Below, piece after piece: positions 35,026 through 43,266 of a DNA stretch of 64,000 nucleotides. Numbering within the stretch: the first letter of the stretch is position 1; each line of letters begins with the position of its first letter. A model generated the notes under the pieces. It was not told the DNA's origin. It saw only the letters and a list, made by a program, of their open reading frames with translations, and searched no databases. A program made the position numbers and the translations under genes. The DNA comes from Spongiibacter thalassae (GTDB lineage Bacteria > Pseudomonadota > Gammaproteobacteria > Pseudomonadales > Spongiibacteraceae): positions 475,245 through 539,244 of the forward strand of contig NZ_JAAWWK010000003.1 in assembly GCF_012272835.1 (NCBI RefSeq), in the 5' to 3' direction.

Positions 35026-36297
35026 TCAGGATTGGACAAAGCGCTGCACAATGTTGGGCATATTCGGCAAGCCGAGCACGTGGCGCCTCAACAGATCGAG
35101 GCCCAGGGCCGCCACCCAGCGCTGAAAACCCTGCCGATCAAAGGGCAGGCGCAACTCACAGGCATGCATCGATGCCTCGCCGCCCCAGGCGATCCACACT
35201 GTGCCCACGGGCTTATCGGCCGTCCCCCCGGCGGGGCCGGCAATACCGGTTACCGCAATACCTACCTCGGCGCCACAGGCCGCTAACGCGCCACTTAACA
35301 TCTGCCGCACAACGGCTTCACTCACTGCGCCCTCGCGATCCAGTACCTGTGCATCAACCCCTAGCTGGCTGATTTTCACGCCATTGGAGTAACTGACAAT
35401 GCCCCCCTGAAAGACAGCCGAAGACCCGGCAACCGCCGTTAGCTGTGAGGCAATCAGCCCCCCTGTGCAGGACTCCGCGGTACACAAACGCAACTCCTGT
35501 TGCTTGCAGGCCTCCAGCACAGCGGAGGGCAGGCTCACCGGAATTTCACCCAGCAGATGATCCGCCATCAGTGCTTCAACTCGCCCGCGCCAGTGCGCCA
35601 TATGGGCAGGATCAATCGACTCTCGGCAGGTAAGTTTAACCTCGAGTACCGGCATCGATGCCCTGAAGCCCAGTTCAATATCTGCGGGCCAATCACTCAG
35701 TTCCCGGTTAATCATTTCCTGTATCCCCGACTCGCCAAGCCCGAATACACCGAGACGCAAAGTGCGAATAAATCCAGGGGAAAAACGCTGTTCCAGCATG
35801 GGCATCACCGCGTTATCGAGCATGGCATCGAGCTCACTGGGCACACCGGGTGTGGCCAATAACAGGCAGTCGTTGTGGGTCATGGCAATACCCACCGCGC
35901 TGCCGCGGGTATTCGCCAGAATCCCGCAGCCCTCGGGCAACACGGCCTGCTTGTAATTGGCCTCGGTCAGTGGGTAGTTGCGACGCTCGCACCATGCTTT
36001 CAGACTCGCCAGCGCTTCCGGGTGTTCGCACACCTGAACGCCTGCAACTCTGGCCATCGCCTCGGCAGTCAGGTCGTCAACCGTCGGCCCCAGACCACCA
36101 TTGATAATCAGTACATCGGCATTTTCGCTAAGGGATTCGATTTCCGCACAAAGCTCATCCACATCGTCACCAACCGTGACTTTTTTACTCACTCGCCAGC
36201 CAAATGGAGCAATACGTTGGGCAATCATCGACGAATTGGAGTCGATGATATCGCCGGCCATCAATTCATTACCGGTTAACAGCAGGTTCAGTTTCAT
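35026..36297 (-). CDS. cinA: CinA-family nicotinamide-nucleotide amidase
   Basis: A two-domain CinA protein, 423 residues. N-terminal MoCF-like domain (about 1-170) with LLLTGNELMAGDIIDSNSSM and NGGLGPTVDDLTAEAMARV. C-terminal NMN amidohydrolase domain (about 260-415) with LCTAESCTGGLIASQLT, carrying the catalytic Ser, and GIVSYSNGVK, AVTGIAGPAGGT. The domain converts NMN to nicotinate mononucleotide in pyridine-nucleotide recycling. The competence name is historical. No recA follows; it is divergent from the coiled-coil gene. Confidence 0.93.
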   Translation of the reverse strand: MKLNLLLTGNELMAGDIIDSNSSMIAQRIAPFGWRVSKKVTVGDDVDELCAEIESLSENADVLIINGGLGPTVDDLTAEAMARVAGVQVCEHPEALASLKAWCERRNYPLTEANYKQAVLPEGCGILANTRGSAVGIAMTHNDCLLLATPGVPSELDAMLDNAVMPMLEQRFSPGFIRTLRLGVFGLGESGIQEMINRELSDWPADIELGFRASMPVLEVKLTCRESIDPAHMAHWRGRVEALMADHLLGEIPVSLPSAVLEACKQQELRLCTAESCTGGLIASQLTAVAGSSAVFQGGIVSYSNGVKISQLGVDAQVLDREGAVSEAVVRQMLSGALAACGAEVGIAVTGIAGPAGGTADKPVGTVWIAWGGEASMHACELRLPFDRQGFQRWVAALGLDLLRRHVLGLPNMPNIVQRFVQS

Positions 36298-36404
36298 TCG
36301 GGTAAAGTATCCTTGCTCAGCGAATAGCGACCTATATTATAGTAGTCGCCAATCGAATAAGAGTCGTAGATTGGTCTCGTAAGCTATTGTTTTTGGAGTT
36401 AACA

Positions 36405-36803
36405 ATGAAAGTTTCGCTCAATGTGGTGTTTGCTACGCTGCTGGTCATTATTGTGGCTGGCTTTGAATATTGGCAATATCAGGACGCACAAACCCACCGC
36501 GAAACCTTGAATAAGCAATTGATTGAACTGCACGGCCGGATTGAAGCGGTGGATGCCCGACTGAGCAATACCCGTGCACAAATCCAGCGAATGGAAGAAT
36601 CGTCGTTAAGTGGGGTGATCGAGGGCGCAAACCAGGCGCTGATAAGCGGCTGGTCGGAAATGCTGGAAAGTGTCGAGCGCGAACTGGAGGCGGCTCGGGA
36701 AAAATTTCACTCGAGTAGGAAAAAGGCCGACCCCGCTGACCCGCAGCAGGCTGATCCCCAGCCCAGTGCCCCGTCGCGAAGCAATGGCCAGGGGCCACTG
36801 TAA
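36405..36803 (+). CDS. Membrane-anchored coiled-coil protein of unknown function
   Basis: A 132-residue protein not recognised as a known family. One N-terminal membrane helix (SLNVVFATLLVIIVAGFEYW), then a coiled coil (about 25-110: ETLNKQLIELHGRIEAVDAR, MEESSLSGVIEGANQAL, LESVERELEAAREKF) and a Pro-rich, charged tail. It could be an inner-membrane protein with a periplasmic coiled coil. The ATG at 36405 has GGAG 9 bases upstream. Convergent with the DUF2789 gene. An earlier ATG six codons upstream is less likely. Confidence 0.7.
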   Translation: MKVSLNVVFATLLVIIVAGFEYWQYQDAQTHRETLNKQLIELHGRIEAVDARLSNTRAQIQRMEESSLSGVIEGANQALISGWSEMLESVERELEAAREKFHSSRKKADPADPQQADPQPSAPSRSNGQGPL

Positions 36804-36833
36804 TAGACGCGAGGGGGCCTTCGCGGCGCTGGC

Positions 36834-37070
36834 TCAGTGGCGCATGCGGGCATCCAGCTCATCGACGATCTCTGCCCACTCGGCGTCCTCATCCAGCGAT
36901 TCCTTGAGAAACGCCGCCTGGTTGGGCTTCCAAAAACTGGCCTCGTGGAGTAGCAAGTCCCGTGGCAAAGGGCGGTGACGCACTATAAAACGCTCTATGG
37001 CCTCTTCACTGTCTTCCAGCCCAAGCTGCTGAAAGAGTGATTTCATAGAGTGTGTACTATCGATATCCAT
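36834..37070 (-). CDS. DUF2789 family protein
   Basis: A 78-residue protein with the DUF2789 pattern: SMKSLFQQLGLEDSEEAIER at the start, RPLPRDLLLHEASFWKPNQA in the middle, and FLKESLDEDAEWAEIVDELD at the end. Function unknown. Acidic, with no membrane segment. Single gene on the minus strand, between a convergent coiled-coil gene and the SDR gene. Confidence 0.88.
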   Translation of the reverse strand: MDIDSTHSMKSLFQQLGLEDSEEAIERFIVRHRPLPRDLLLHEASFWKPNQAAFLKESLDEDAEWAEIVDELDARMRH

Positions 37071-37181
37071 GCCGTTCTGTCCTCATTTATCGGTGAACAA
37101 TACAGACCCGTTCGAGCCTCGTTTTCACTATAGAAGACAGCCAAAAGACTTGCCAAGTTTCACCCGCAGATGAAGCCCTGT

Positions 37182-37955
37182 TCAGGAGGTTGGCAATAAA
37201 TCCAGACGCAAGCCGGCGTTCCAGCCGCCATCGACAATAAATTCTGCGCCGGTAGAGTAACTGCTTTCGTCCGACGCCAGAAAAAGATTCATATTGGCCA
37301 CTTCCACCGGCAGGCCAACCCGGGGCAAGGCGTGGTTTACGTAGAAGGCATTGTCCTGCTCACTGGGCTCTGCCTGATCCCCGGAGCCGTGCATGGCGGT
37401 AAAAACCCCGCCGGGGTGGACGGTATTCACTCGAATATTATGAGGGCCAAACTCGATCGCCGCCGACTTGCTCATGCCGCGCAGCGCCCATTTGGACGAT
37501 GCATAGGCACATATGCCATTTTTTGCCTGCAGCCCATCGATGGATGAGGTATTGATAATCGAACCGCCGCCGGCCCGCTTCATCGGCTCCAATACAGCAC
37601 GCATTCCCAGATAAGGTCCTAGCTGGTTCACTCGAATGATTCGCATATAGTCTTCACCATCGGAATCGGCAATCGCCGCGAAATGCAAAATACCGGCGTT
37701 ATTGACCAGCACATTCAACGGCCCGAATTCCTCGGCGGCCTCCACCAGGGTGTCCCAGTCCTGCGCCTGGGATACGTCGGCGCGGACATAACGAGCGGCC
37801 TCGCCCAGCTCCGCCGCCAGACTTTGCCCTGCGTCATCGAGAATATCGGCGATAATCACCCTGGCGCCTTCCTCGACAAATCGTCGTGCAGTCACCGCGC
37901 CCATGCCCCGGGCCGCGCCAGTGATTATTGCAACTTTGTTCGCTAATCTACTCAT
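37182..37955 (-). CDS. Short-chain dehydrogenase/reductase
   Basis: A classical SDR, 257 residues, NAD(P)-dependent. Cofactor motif TGAARGMGAVTARRF at about 12-26, NNAGIL at 87-92, catalytic Ser/Tyr/Lys in IINTSSIDGL and CAYASSKWAL, and the DGGWNAG end. The ARGMG glycine motif and IRVNTVHPGGVFTAM resemble 3-alpha(20-beta)-hydroxysteroid dehydrogenase-type SDRs, but substrate cannot be assigned. It stands alone, divergent from the lipoprotein gene. RBS lies in the overlapping start of the divergent region. Confidence 0.88.
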   Translation of the reverse strand: MSRLANKVAIITGAARGMGAVTARRFVEEGARVIIADILDDAGQSLAAELGEAARYVRADVSQAQDWDTLVEAAEEFGPLNVLVNNAGILHFAAIADSDGEDYMRIIRVNQLGPYLGMRAVLEPMKRAGGGSIINTSSIDGLQAKNGICAYASSKWALRGMSKSAAIEFGPHNIRVNTVHPGGVFTAMHGSGDQAEPSEQDNAFYVNHALPRVGLPVEVANMNLFLASDESSYSTGAEFIVDGGWNAGLRLDLLPTS

Positions 37956-38079
37956 TTTCCCGCTCCGGGCTTGTACGTATTACCGCCGCATTAAATCCTT
38001 GGGATATTCTGTGGTCAAACCCCAATCGGACGATGGCTGTCGTACCGTATACTTGGGACTACTTTCGTGGAGTTGTGCT

Positions 38080-38541
38080 ATGCCCCGTAACATTCTGCGT
38101 TCAGCCGCCATTGCGATACTGGCCAGCAGCCTGCTGGCCTGCAACGACGATGCTGAACCCAACAAAATCAACACCAACAATGCCTCAGCCGAGAGTGAGG
38201 CCAGTATTGAAGCCTCCCAGGACACGAATCCGCCTGCGATGACTGCGGTAGAGCAGAACAGCGCTCCCGCGCCACGACAAAGCCCGTCACCCACACCAAC
38301 AAAACCGCTGGATTTGAGCCTTGCCGATGACCAGCCAGGAGGCGAAGACTTTGCCAACACCGACGACGGTAGACGCTACCAGCTGGACAATTTATTCGAT
38401 AAATCGTCAGAGGAAGAAAAACGGCTGAAATTCAAAAGCAAACTGCGGGTGAAGGAGGGCGCCACCCTGGACCAAGCGATGGATAATTATTCCGACAGTA
38501 TCGACGGCGCGGAAATGGGTTTTGAGTACAAAACCAAATAA
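38080..38541 (+). CDS. Small lipoprotein of unknown function
   Basis: A 153-residue protein with a lipoprotein signal peptide: MPRNILRSAAIAILASSLLA-C, lipobox LLAC with the modified Cys at residue 21. The mature part is a low-complexity acidic and Pro-rich linker (about 22-85), then a C-terminal domain with KRLKFKSKLRVKEGATLDQA and a Lys-ending tail (EYKTK). No family recognised. The Asp at +2 or +3 cannot settle outer- or inner-membrane retention. I chose the ATG preceded by GTGGAG; a longer open frame upstream starts inside the divergent SDR gene. Confidence 0.75.
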   Translation: MPRNILRSAAIAILASSLLACNDDAEPNKINTNNASAESEASIEASQDTNPPAMTAVEQNSAPAPRQSPSPTPTKPLDLSLADDQPGGEDFANTDDGRRYQLDNLFDKSSEEEKRLKFKSKLRVKEGATLDQAMDNYSDSIDGAEMGFEYKTK

Positions 38542-38569
38542 GCAAAGGCTATCGACAGCAAGGGAGAAG

Positions 38570-38596
38570 TCGGCCCAGATGCGTTATCAGGGCCGA
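38570..38596. terminator. Hairpin between convergent lipoprotein and crotonase genes
   Basis: TCGGCCC / GGGCCGA (38570-38576 and 38590-38596), a 7-bp perfect stem with a 13-nt loop. It lies between the two stop codons. There is no T-run; a weak bidirectional terminator is inferred. Confidence 0.4.
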
Positions 38597-38616
38597 ACAC
38601 ACAAGGGGGTGCCAGA

Positions 38617-39279
38617 CTACCCCTTTGCCAGCGAAGCTTTCATCGCCCGCAGCGCATCCGCGCGAATATCCCGTTTATTGGCGCTGTAGCGTTCCTTTGG
38701 CAGGGCCATCAGCTTCTCCGCCAGTGCCTCTACCTGGGGTGTCAGTTGCTCAATTTCCACCACCGCGTCCAAAAATCCGGCGTCCACCGCTTGTTCGGGA
38801 GAGTGCGGTACTGACTGCAAGGCCGCGGTTGTCAGGCATTGGCTGGAAACCCGCTCCTTGAGCAGCTGCATCAACACCGGCGTAAAAGGCATGCCAATCG
38901 CGGTTTCCGGCAATGTCACCTGGTAATCACCCGCCGAGCCAACACGATTGTCGGACACCAACAACAAAAACGCCCCTATACCGATTGCATGACCCGCACA
39001 GGCCGAAATCAGCGGTAGCGGAAATTCGTACATCCGCACCAGCATCTCCATGCCCCGGTGAACCAACTCATCTGCCGATGCTTGACTGGCTTTCAACGCC
39101 TTCAGATCAAATCCCGCTGAAAACATGCCCGGTCGCCCGGTGAGAATAACCGCAGACGCCTCGCGCTCTGCCGTATCCAGGTGGCGATACAGCTGGTCGA
39201 TAAAGGCCATATTAACCGCATTGACCTTGCCGTCGTCGATGGAAATGGTGGCGATATTATTATTCAGTTGATAGCTCAT
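38617..39279 (-). CDS. Enoyl-CoA hydratase/isomerase (crotonase) family protein
   Basis: A 220-residue crotonase-fold protein, shorter than typical hydratases (about 260). Family features: VNAVNMAFIDQLYRHLDTAE, AVILTGRPGMFSAGFDLKAL with the oxyanion-hole strand, and ISACAGHAIGIGAFLLLVSD. The position where the first catalytic Glu stands in hydratases is occupied by a hydrophobic stretch (GIGAFLLL), while the second is kept in VTLPETAIGM. Activity is therefore uncertain; an isomerase or thioesterase-like role is possible. I chose ATG 39279 (MSYQLNNN); 25 upstream codons are not family-like. Confidence 0.85.
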   Translation of the reverse strand: MSYQLNNNIATISIDDGKVNAVNMAFIDQLYRHLDTAEREASAVILTGRPGMFSAGFDLKALKASQASADELVHRGMEMLVRMYEFPLPLISACAGHAIGIGAFLLLVSDNRVGSAGDYQVTLPETAIGMPFTPVLMQLLKERVSSQCLTTAALQSVPHSPEQAVDAGFLDAVVEIEQLTPQVEALAEKLMALPKERYSANKRDIRADALRAMKASLAKG

Positions 39280-39366
39280 GGTTATCCGTCTGTCTGACCA
39301 ATTGGGTATTGGGATTATGCGCCGGCAGCGACAGCCTGTCACGGCGCGCAGCAAAGGAGGGTAACG

Positions 39367-39444
39367 TTGAACGGCAACAAGTTCCCTGCCAATGTCGACG
39401 ACCTGTCTGCACCTCAGGCTGCCCCATTAAACCAGAGCCTGTAA
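39367..39444 (+). CDS. Candidate 25-residue small protein with a strong Shine-Dalgarno
   Basis: A TTG-initiated ORF of 25 codons placed 5 bases after the near-perfect AAAGGAGGG (39353-39361). The product begins NGNKFPANVDDLSAPQAA after the start residue and ends LNQSL. It is in an otherwise empty 289-bp region between the crotonase and DUF2130 genes. No known family, and its translation is only inferred from the ribosome-binding site. Confidence 0.3.
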   Translation: MNGNKFPANVDDLSAPQAAPLNQSL

Positions 39445-39474
39445 AAAGCACCGGTGAATGAGGGAAGAGGGGCA

Positions 39475-39528
39475 ATGACGAACAACTTTGCTGATCTTCT
39501 GTTGTTTCACCCGTATTTTGGCGGTTGA
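39475..39528 (+). CDS. Candidate 17-residue small protein upstream of the DUF2130 gene
   Basis: An ATG ORF of 17 codons (begins MTNNFADLLLFHPYFGG) with GAAGAGGGG just upstream (39464-39472). It follows the previous mini-ORF by 30 bp and precedes the DUF2130 gene by 40 bp. It could be a leader peptide or chance. Support is only the ribosome-binding site. Confidence 0.22.
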   Translation: MTNNFADLLLFHPYFGG

Positions 39529-39568
39529 ATGGGCGCTCACAGAGAGCGGTATTTAAAGGATGTTAGCC

Positions 39569-40933
39569 ATGAACGAAATAATGTGTCCCCACTGTAGCAA
39601 GGCCTTCAAAATAGACGAAGCGGGCTATGCAGACATCCTCAAGCAGGTTAGGGACCATGCGTTTGAAGAACAATTGCAGGAACGACTCAGGCTGGCGGAA
39701 AAAGACAAGGAAAGTGCCGTCGCCCTCGCCAGAGAAAAAACCGCTGCTGAAATGCAAAAGGCAGCGTCGCTCAAAGAGGCCGAAATTCAGGAGCTCAAAT
39801 CCCGACTGGAAGCAGGGGACGTCGCCCAAAAACTCGCCATTAGCGAAGCGCTCGGCACAGTAGAAAAAGAGCGCGACGCGCTGATGAACGAGCTTCAGCA
39901 GGCTAAACGCGACAAGGACACAGCGACCCAACTGCTGGAAGCCCGCCTGACGCAGGAAATTCAGCAGCTTAAGTCCAAACTCGACACCACCGATGTGAAT
40001 CGACAACTCGCTGTCACCCAGGCGGTTGCTATTGTCGAAAAAGAGCGCGACCAGCTACAGCATAAACTGAGCCAGGCACAGCTGGAAAAGCAGGCCTCGG
40101 AGCAATCCCTCAAAGACAAATACGAAACTCAGATCAAAGACCGGGACGACGCCATCGAACGCCTTCGGGATATGAAAGCGCGGCTATCCACCAAAATGGT
40201 CGGCGAGACCCTGGAACAGCACTGTGAAACCGAGTTCAACCGTATTCGAGCCACCGCCTTCCCCAGAGCCTACTTTGAGAAGGACAACGACGCCCGATCC
40301 GGCAGCAAGGGCGATTATATTTTCCGTGATGCAGATGAAAGCGGTACGTCCATCGTCTCGATTATGTTCGAGATGAAAAACGAGAGCGACACCACCGCAA
40401 CAAAGAAAAAAAATGAAGACTTCCTGAAAGAACTGGACAAGGATCGAAACGAGAAGGGCTGTGAATACGCGATTCTCGTCTCACTACTGGAGCCCGACAA
40501 TGAGCTGTATAACACGGGCATCGTCGACGTTTTCCACCGCTACCCCAAAATGTATGTTATTCGACCCCAGTTTTTCATTCCGATGATAACCTTGCTGCGC
40601 AATGCCGCAATGAACTCACTGGAATACAAGCAAGAGCTGGCCTTGGTAAAAGCCCAAAATATCGACATCACTAATTTCGAAAACGACCTGAACGTATTCA
40701 AAGCCGCCTTCGGCAAGAACTACGAGCTGGCCTCGCGCAAATTCCAGACCGCCATTGATGAAATTGACAAGTCCATTAACCATCTGCAAAAAACCAAGGA
40801 AGCCTTGCTGGGCACCGACCGCAACCTGCGCCTGGCAAACGACAAAGCCCAGGACGTGACAGTAAAGAAACTGACGCGCAACAACCCCACCATGGCGTCG
40901 GCCTTTAAGGAACTTGACGCCCCGGGGAGCTGA
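39569..40933 (+). CDS. DUF2130 family protein, nuclease-like
   Basis: A 454-residue protein of the DUF2130 family. N-terminal CxxC zinc-ribbon-like motif ([13 protein letters not shown]), a long coiled coil (about 15-215), then a conserved C-terminal domain with [36 protein letters not shown] and [19 protein letters not shown]. The spaced Asp and ExK (GDY...FEMKNE) resemble the PD-(D/E)XK nuclease core, and the coiled-coil layout recalls RmuC. That is inference; the biochemical role is unknown. ATG 39569 has AAAGGA at a good distance; ATG 39560 lies too close to it. Followed by lipA with about 135 bp between. Confidence 0.82.
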   Translation: MNEIMCPHCSKAFKIDEAGYADILKQVRDHAFEEQLQERLRLAEKDKESAVALAREKTAAEMQKAASLKEAEIQELKSRLEAGDVAQKLAISEALGTVEKERDALMNELQQAKRDKDTATQLLEARLTQEIQQLKSKLDTTDVNRQLAVTQAVAIVEKERDQLQHKLSQAQLEKQASEQSLKDKYETQIKDRDDAIERLRDMKARLSTKMVGETLEQHCETEFNRIRATAFPRAYFEKDNDARSGSKGDYIFRDADESGTSIVSIMFEMKNESDTTATKKKNEDFLKELDKDRNEKGCEYAILVSLLEPDNELYNTGIVDVFHRYPKMYVIRPQFFIPMITLLRNAAMNSLEYKQELALVKAQNIDITNFENDLNVFKAAFGKNYELASRKFQTAIDEIDKSINHLQKTKEALLGTDRNLRLANDKAQDVTVKKLTRNNPTMASAFKELDAPGS

Positions 40934-41067
40934 CGCACCACCGTGTGGGCTTCGCCAGCCCGTAGACGCCCAGACAGCAGAGAAGGGCACGGCCCCAACG
41001 GAGATTTCGCCTACTCGAATCTGATATACTTTGGCGCAAATGGGCGTTTTGGCCGCCGTCTTCAATA

Positions 41068-42069
41068 ATGAGTTGCAGTCCTATGTCAGAGAATAAGCTT
41101 ATACCCGCAGTTCAAATCTATAGTGGCGAAAAATTCACCACCGAGCGGGGCGTAAGGGCCATTAAAGATGGTATTAAATCCTCCAACCAGCCCAATAACA
41201 CCCTTGCAAAGCCGGATTGGCTGCGCATCAAAATCAAGGCTGGCGCCAGTCACAAGAAAGTTGCCGATATCGTCTCCGAACATAAACTGGCGACGGTTTG
41301 CGAAGAGGCCAAGTGTCCCAACTTGAGTGAGTGCTGGAGTGCCGGCACCGCGACGATAATGCTGATGGGCGACGTGTGCACCCGGGCATGCCGGTTTTGC
41401 TCGGTAAATACCGGCAATCCCAAAGGCCTGTTGGACGCCGACGAGCCGGATCGTACTGCTCGGTCAGTACAACTGATGAATCTAAAGTATCTGGTGCTCA
41501 CCTCGGTGAACCGGGATGACCTGGAAGACGGCGGTGCCGGCCACTATGCGGCCTGCGTCCGACGGGTAAAGGAGGTTAACCCGGATACCGCGGTAGAGGC
41601 ATTAACCCCCGACTTCGAGGGCGTACTCAGCGATGTCGAAGCGGTTATCGATTCCGGTATCGAAGTCTTCGCGCAGAATGTGGAAACCGTCAAGCGCCTG
41701 ACTCACCCCGTGCGCGACCCCAGAGCCAGCTACGAGCAGACCATTAATGTGTTGGCCCATGCAAAGCAATACAAGCCCGAACTGATTACCAAAACCAGCC
41801 TGATGCTCGGTCTGGGTGAAACAGATCAGGAGATACTCGACACCATGGACGACCTGCGGGCGGCGAATGTCGATGTCTTGACTCTGGGCCAGTATCTTCA
41901 GCCGACAGTGAATCACCTGCCCGTAAAGCGCTACGTCACGCCGGCGGAGTTTGAAAACTATCGGCAGCTGGGCTTGGAGAAAGGCTTCCTTGAAGTCGTT
42001 TCAGGTGTTTTCGTACGATCAAGTTATCGCGCCGAGCAGGTGTTGCAAAAAAATAACGTCGGTCTGTAG
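41068..42069 (+). CDS. lipA: Lipoyl synthase LipA
   Basis: LipA inserts two sulfurs into octanoyl groups on lipoyl-dependent enzymes. It is a radical SAM protein with two 4Fe-4S clusters. 333 residues. Auxiliary cluster [13 protein letters not shown] (CxxxxCxxxxxC), radical SAM cluster [10 protein letters not shown], and [15 protein letters not shown] later. The C-terminal RSSYRAEQV contains the terminal Arg-Ser-Ser that ligates the auxiliary cluster. Alternative start at 41083 (MSENKLIP). No lipB neighbour is present; in E. coli lipB precedes lipA. It is the last gene before the dif site. Confidence 0.96.
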   Translation: MSCSPMSENKLIPAVQIYSGEKFTTERGVRAIKDGIKSSNQPNNTLAKPDWLRIKIKAGASHKKVADIVSEHKLATVCEEAKCPNLSECWSAGTATIMLMGDVCTRACRFCSVNTGNPKGLLDADEPDRTARSVQLMNLKYLVLTSVNRDDLEDGGAGHYAACVRRVKEVNPDTAVEALTPDFEGVLSDVEAVIDSGIEVFAQNVETVKRLTHPVRDPRASYEQTINVLAHAKQYKPELITKTSLMLGLGETDQEILDTMDDLRAANVDVLTLGQYLQPTVNHLPVKRYVTPAEFENYRQLGLEKGFLEVVSGVFVRSSYRAEQVLQKNNVGL

Positions 42070-42077
42070 AGAACCAT

Positions 42078-42105
42078 CACGCGCCGTGCGAACTCACGGT
42101 GCGTG
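42078..42105 (+). terminator. Hairpin after lipA
   Basis: CACGCGCCGTG / CACGGTGCGTG (42078-42088 and 42095-42105), an 11-bp stem with one G-U pair and a 6-nt loop. There is no T-run after it, so it may be a rho-assisted or partial terminator, or a stabilising 3' hairpin of lipA mRNA. Confidence 0.5.
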
Positions 42106-42191
42106 GCGTAGACAGTTGCGCTAGCCATCCTGATTTACATCTATAGTTTCACGCCCATTGATACGCAGCCCGTACAGCCAGTCATTCTATG

Positions 42192-42219
42192 ATTACGCAT
42201 AATGTATATTATGTTAAAT
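42192..42219 (+). other. dif: dif site (XerCD chromosome-dimer resolution site)
   Basis: A 28-bp sequence whose last 24 bases, from CGCATAA to the final TTAAAT, are identical to E. coli dif; only three of the first four bases differ (ATTA for GGTG). The XerC arm (ATTACGCATAA), the 6-bp central TGTATA and the XerD arm (TTATGTTAAAT, perfect) are in place. It lies about 120 bp after lipA in a non-coding stretch. XerC and XerD act here, under FtsK control, to resolve chromosome dimers, so the site marks the replication terminus. No xerC/xerD gene is in the window. Confidence 0.93.
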
Positions 42220-42262
42220 ATAATATTATTCGAAAGAAACCCACTTCTTCACCGGTGGTCAT

Positions 42263-42325
42263 CCAAGCAAAGTAAGCAAAATTTCCAAGTAAAGTAGGCA
42301 AATTACACGCAAAGTTAGCAATCAG
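42263..42325 (+). repeat. Three iteron-like direct repeats next to dif
   Basis: Three imperfect copies of a 20-22 bp unit: CCAAGCAAAGTAAGCAAAAT (from 42263), CCAAGTAAAGTAGGCAAATT (from 42285) and CACGCAAAGTTAGCAATCAG (about 42306-42325). The shared core is AAAGTNRGCAAA. The steps of 22 and 20 bp are close to two helical turns, so a protein could bind all three on one face of the DNA. They could be arm-type sites for the nearby tyrosine recombinase, or iterons. No further copies seen elsewhere. Confidence 0.7.
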
Positions 42326-42351
42326 GTAACCGCTTGCTTGCAAGTGTAGCG

Positions 42352-42407
42352 ATATGTCGAATAAATCCCTTTATCGGGTGTTTCGACATATGGGTGTTTC
42401 GACATAT
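42352..42407 (+). repeat. Inverted and tandem TTCGACATAT repeats
   Basis: ATATGTCGAA at 42352-42361 is an inverted copy of TTCGACATAT at 42382-42391, and GGGTGTTTCGACATAT is then tandemly duplicated (42376-42391 and 42392-42407, identical, no gap). ATAAA/TTTAT forms an inner small palindrome. The reverse motif TATGTCGAA recurs at 44570, upstream of the integrase gene. Confidence 0.85.
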
Positions 42408-42494
42408 CCAGGGGCTAACTTTCGTACAAAACCCTAACTAACTGATTTTGTGGTAATTTACTACCTAATGTTTTGAACTTCCCGAGGAAAAAGT

Positions 42495-43100
42495 GTGATT
42501 AAGGGTTCTAAAACGATAATTTACGTGGATATGGATCATGTACTCTGTGACTACGAGGAAGCATGGGCTAGACAGAAGGCTTTGTTCCCTGACTTAGAAT
42601 TCCCTCAAAGCCAGCCTGGTATGTATATAGGTATGAACCCTTTACCAGGCGCCATCGATACGTATCGTTGGCTAAACGACCACCCAAATTCAGATGTTTA
42701 TATACTGACGGCGCCGTCGGTATATAACTCCCATTGCTATTCTGAAAAACGTGACTGGGTCGAAAAATATCTGGGCTTGTCCGTGGTGAAAAATCTCATC
42801 ATCACCCCCCACAAAAACCTCAATGAAGGCCACTACCTGATTGATGATATGGCTTCAGGAAAAGGGCAAGACCGCTTTAAGGGCTCCTTGATTCTCTTTG
42901 GTAGTAAAAAGTTTCCTGACTGGACATCCGTTCACACTTTCTTTGAAGAAGCTCTAACTCCGGATGGCTCGTCGGCTAAAGTCGGACAATGGGATTCCTT
43001 TTTCAACTCAGATGTCGGAGTGACTGAGGATTTTGGACTGGATCAACAGGATCGTGACTGGTTGAACATGAAACCTGCGGGTCGTGAAATACCGGACTGA
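42495..43100 (+). CDS. HAD-family 5'(3')-deoxyribonucleotidase-like protein
   Basis: A 201-residue HAD-superfamily phosphatase resembling 5'(3')-deoxyribonucleotidases (NT5C type). Motif I DMDHVLCDYE with nucleophile Asp12 and acid-base Asp14; PGAIDTYRWL and VYILTAPS (motif II); KRDWVEKYLGL; and LIDDMASGKG (motif III and IV region). It would dephosphorylate nucleoside monophosphates. The GTG start has GAGG 7 bases upstream. It lies in the low-GC patch beside dif and the tyrosine recombinase, so it is probably cargo of a small element. Such nucleotidases occur in phages; a defence or nucleotide-pool role is inference. Confidence 0.8.
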   Translation: MIKGSKTIIYVDMDHVLCDYEEAWARQKALFPDLEFPQSQPGMYIGMNPLPGAIDTYRWLNDHPNSDVYILTAPSVYNSHCYSEKRDWVEKYLGLSVVKNLIITPHKNLNEGHYLIDDMASGKGQDRFKGSLILFGSKKFPDWTSVHTFFEEALTPDGSSAKVGQWDSFFNSDVGVTEDFGLDQQDRDWLNMKPAGREIPD

Positions 43101-43266
43101 TATAGGGCAAATTATTAAAGCTGCCTAATAATTGCTAATAAAAGCTCGTTTTTGCTTGAAACTGCACCTTCATGCCAAAAATCCGCTTAAATATCATTAA
43201 TAGGTGTGCTGAGTCATTCTGATCATTTTGTCTCGTATTTCGCTATAACATTCTGTTTTTATTCTA

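Noticed and set aside
36810..36833. Terminator between the coiled-coil and DUF2789 genes
   Set aside because: Only a 5-bp stem with a loose loop and no T-run.
37903..38079. 60-codon N-terminal extension of the lipoprotein
   Set aside because: It starts inside the divergent SDR gene and would hide the signal peptide and lipobox; GTGGAG precedes the internal ATG.
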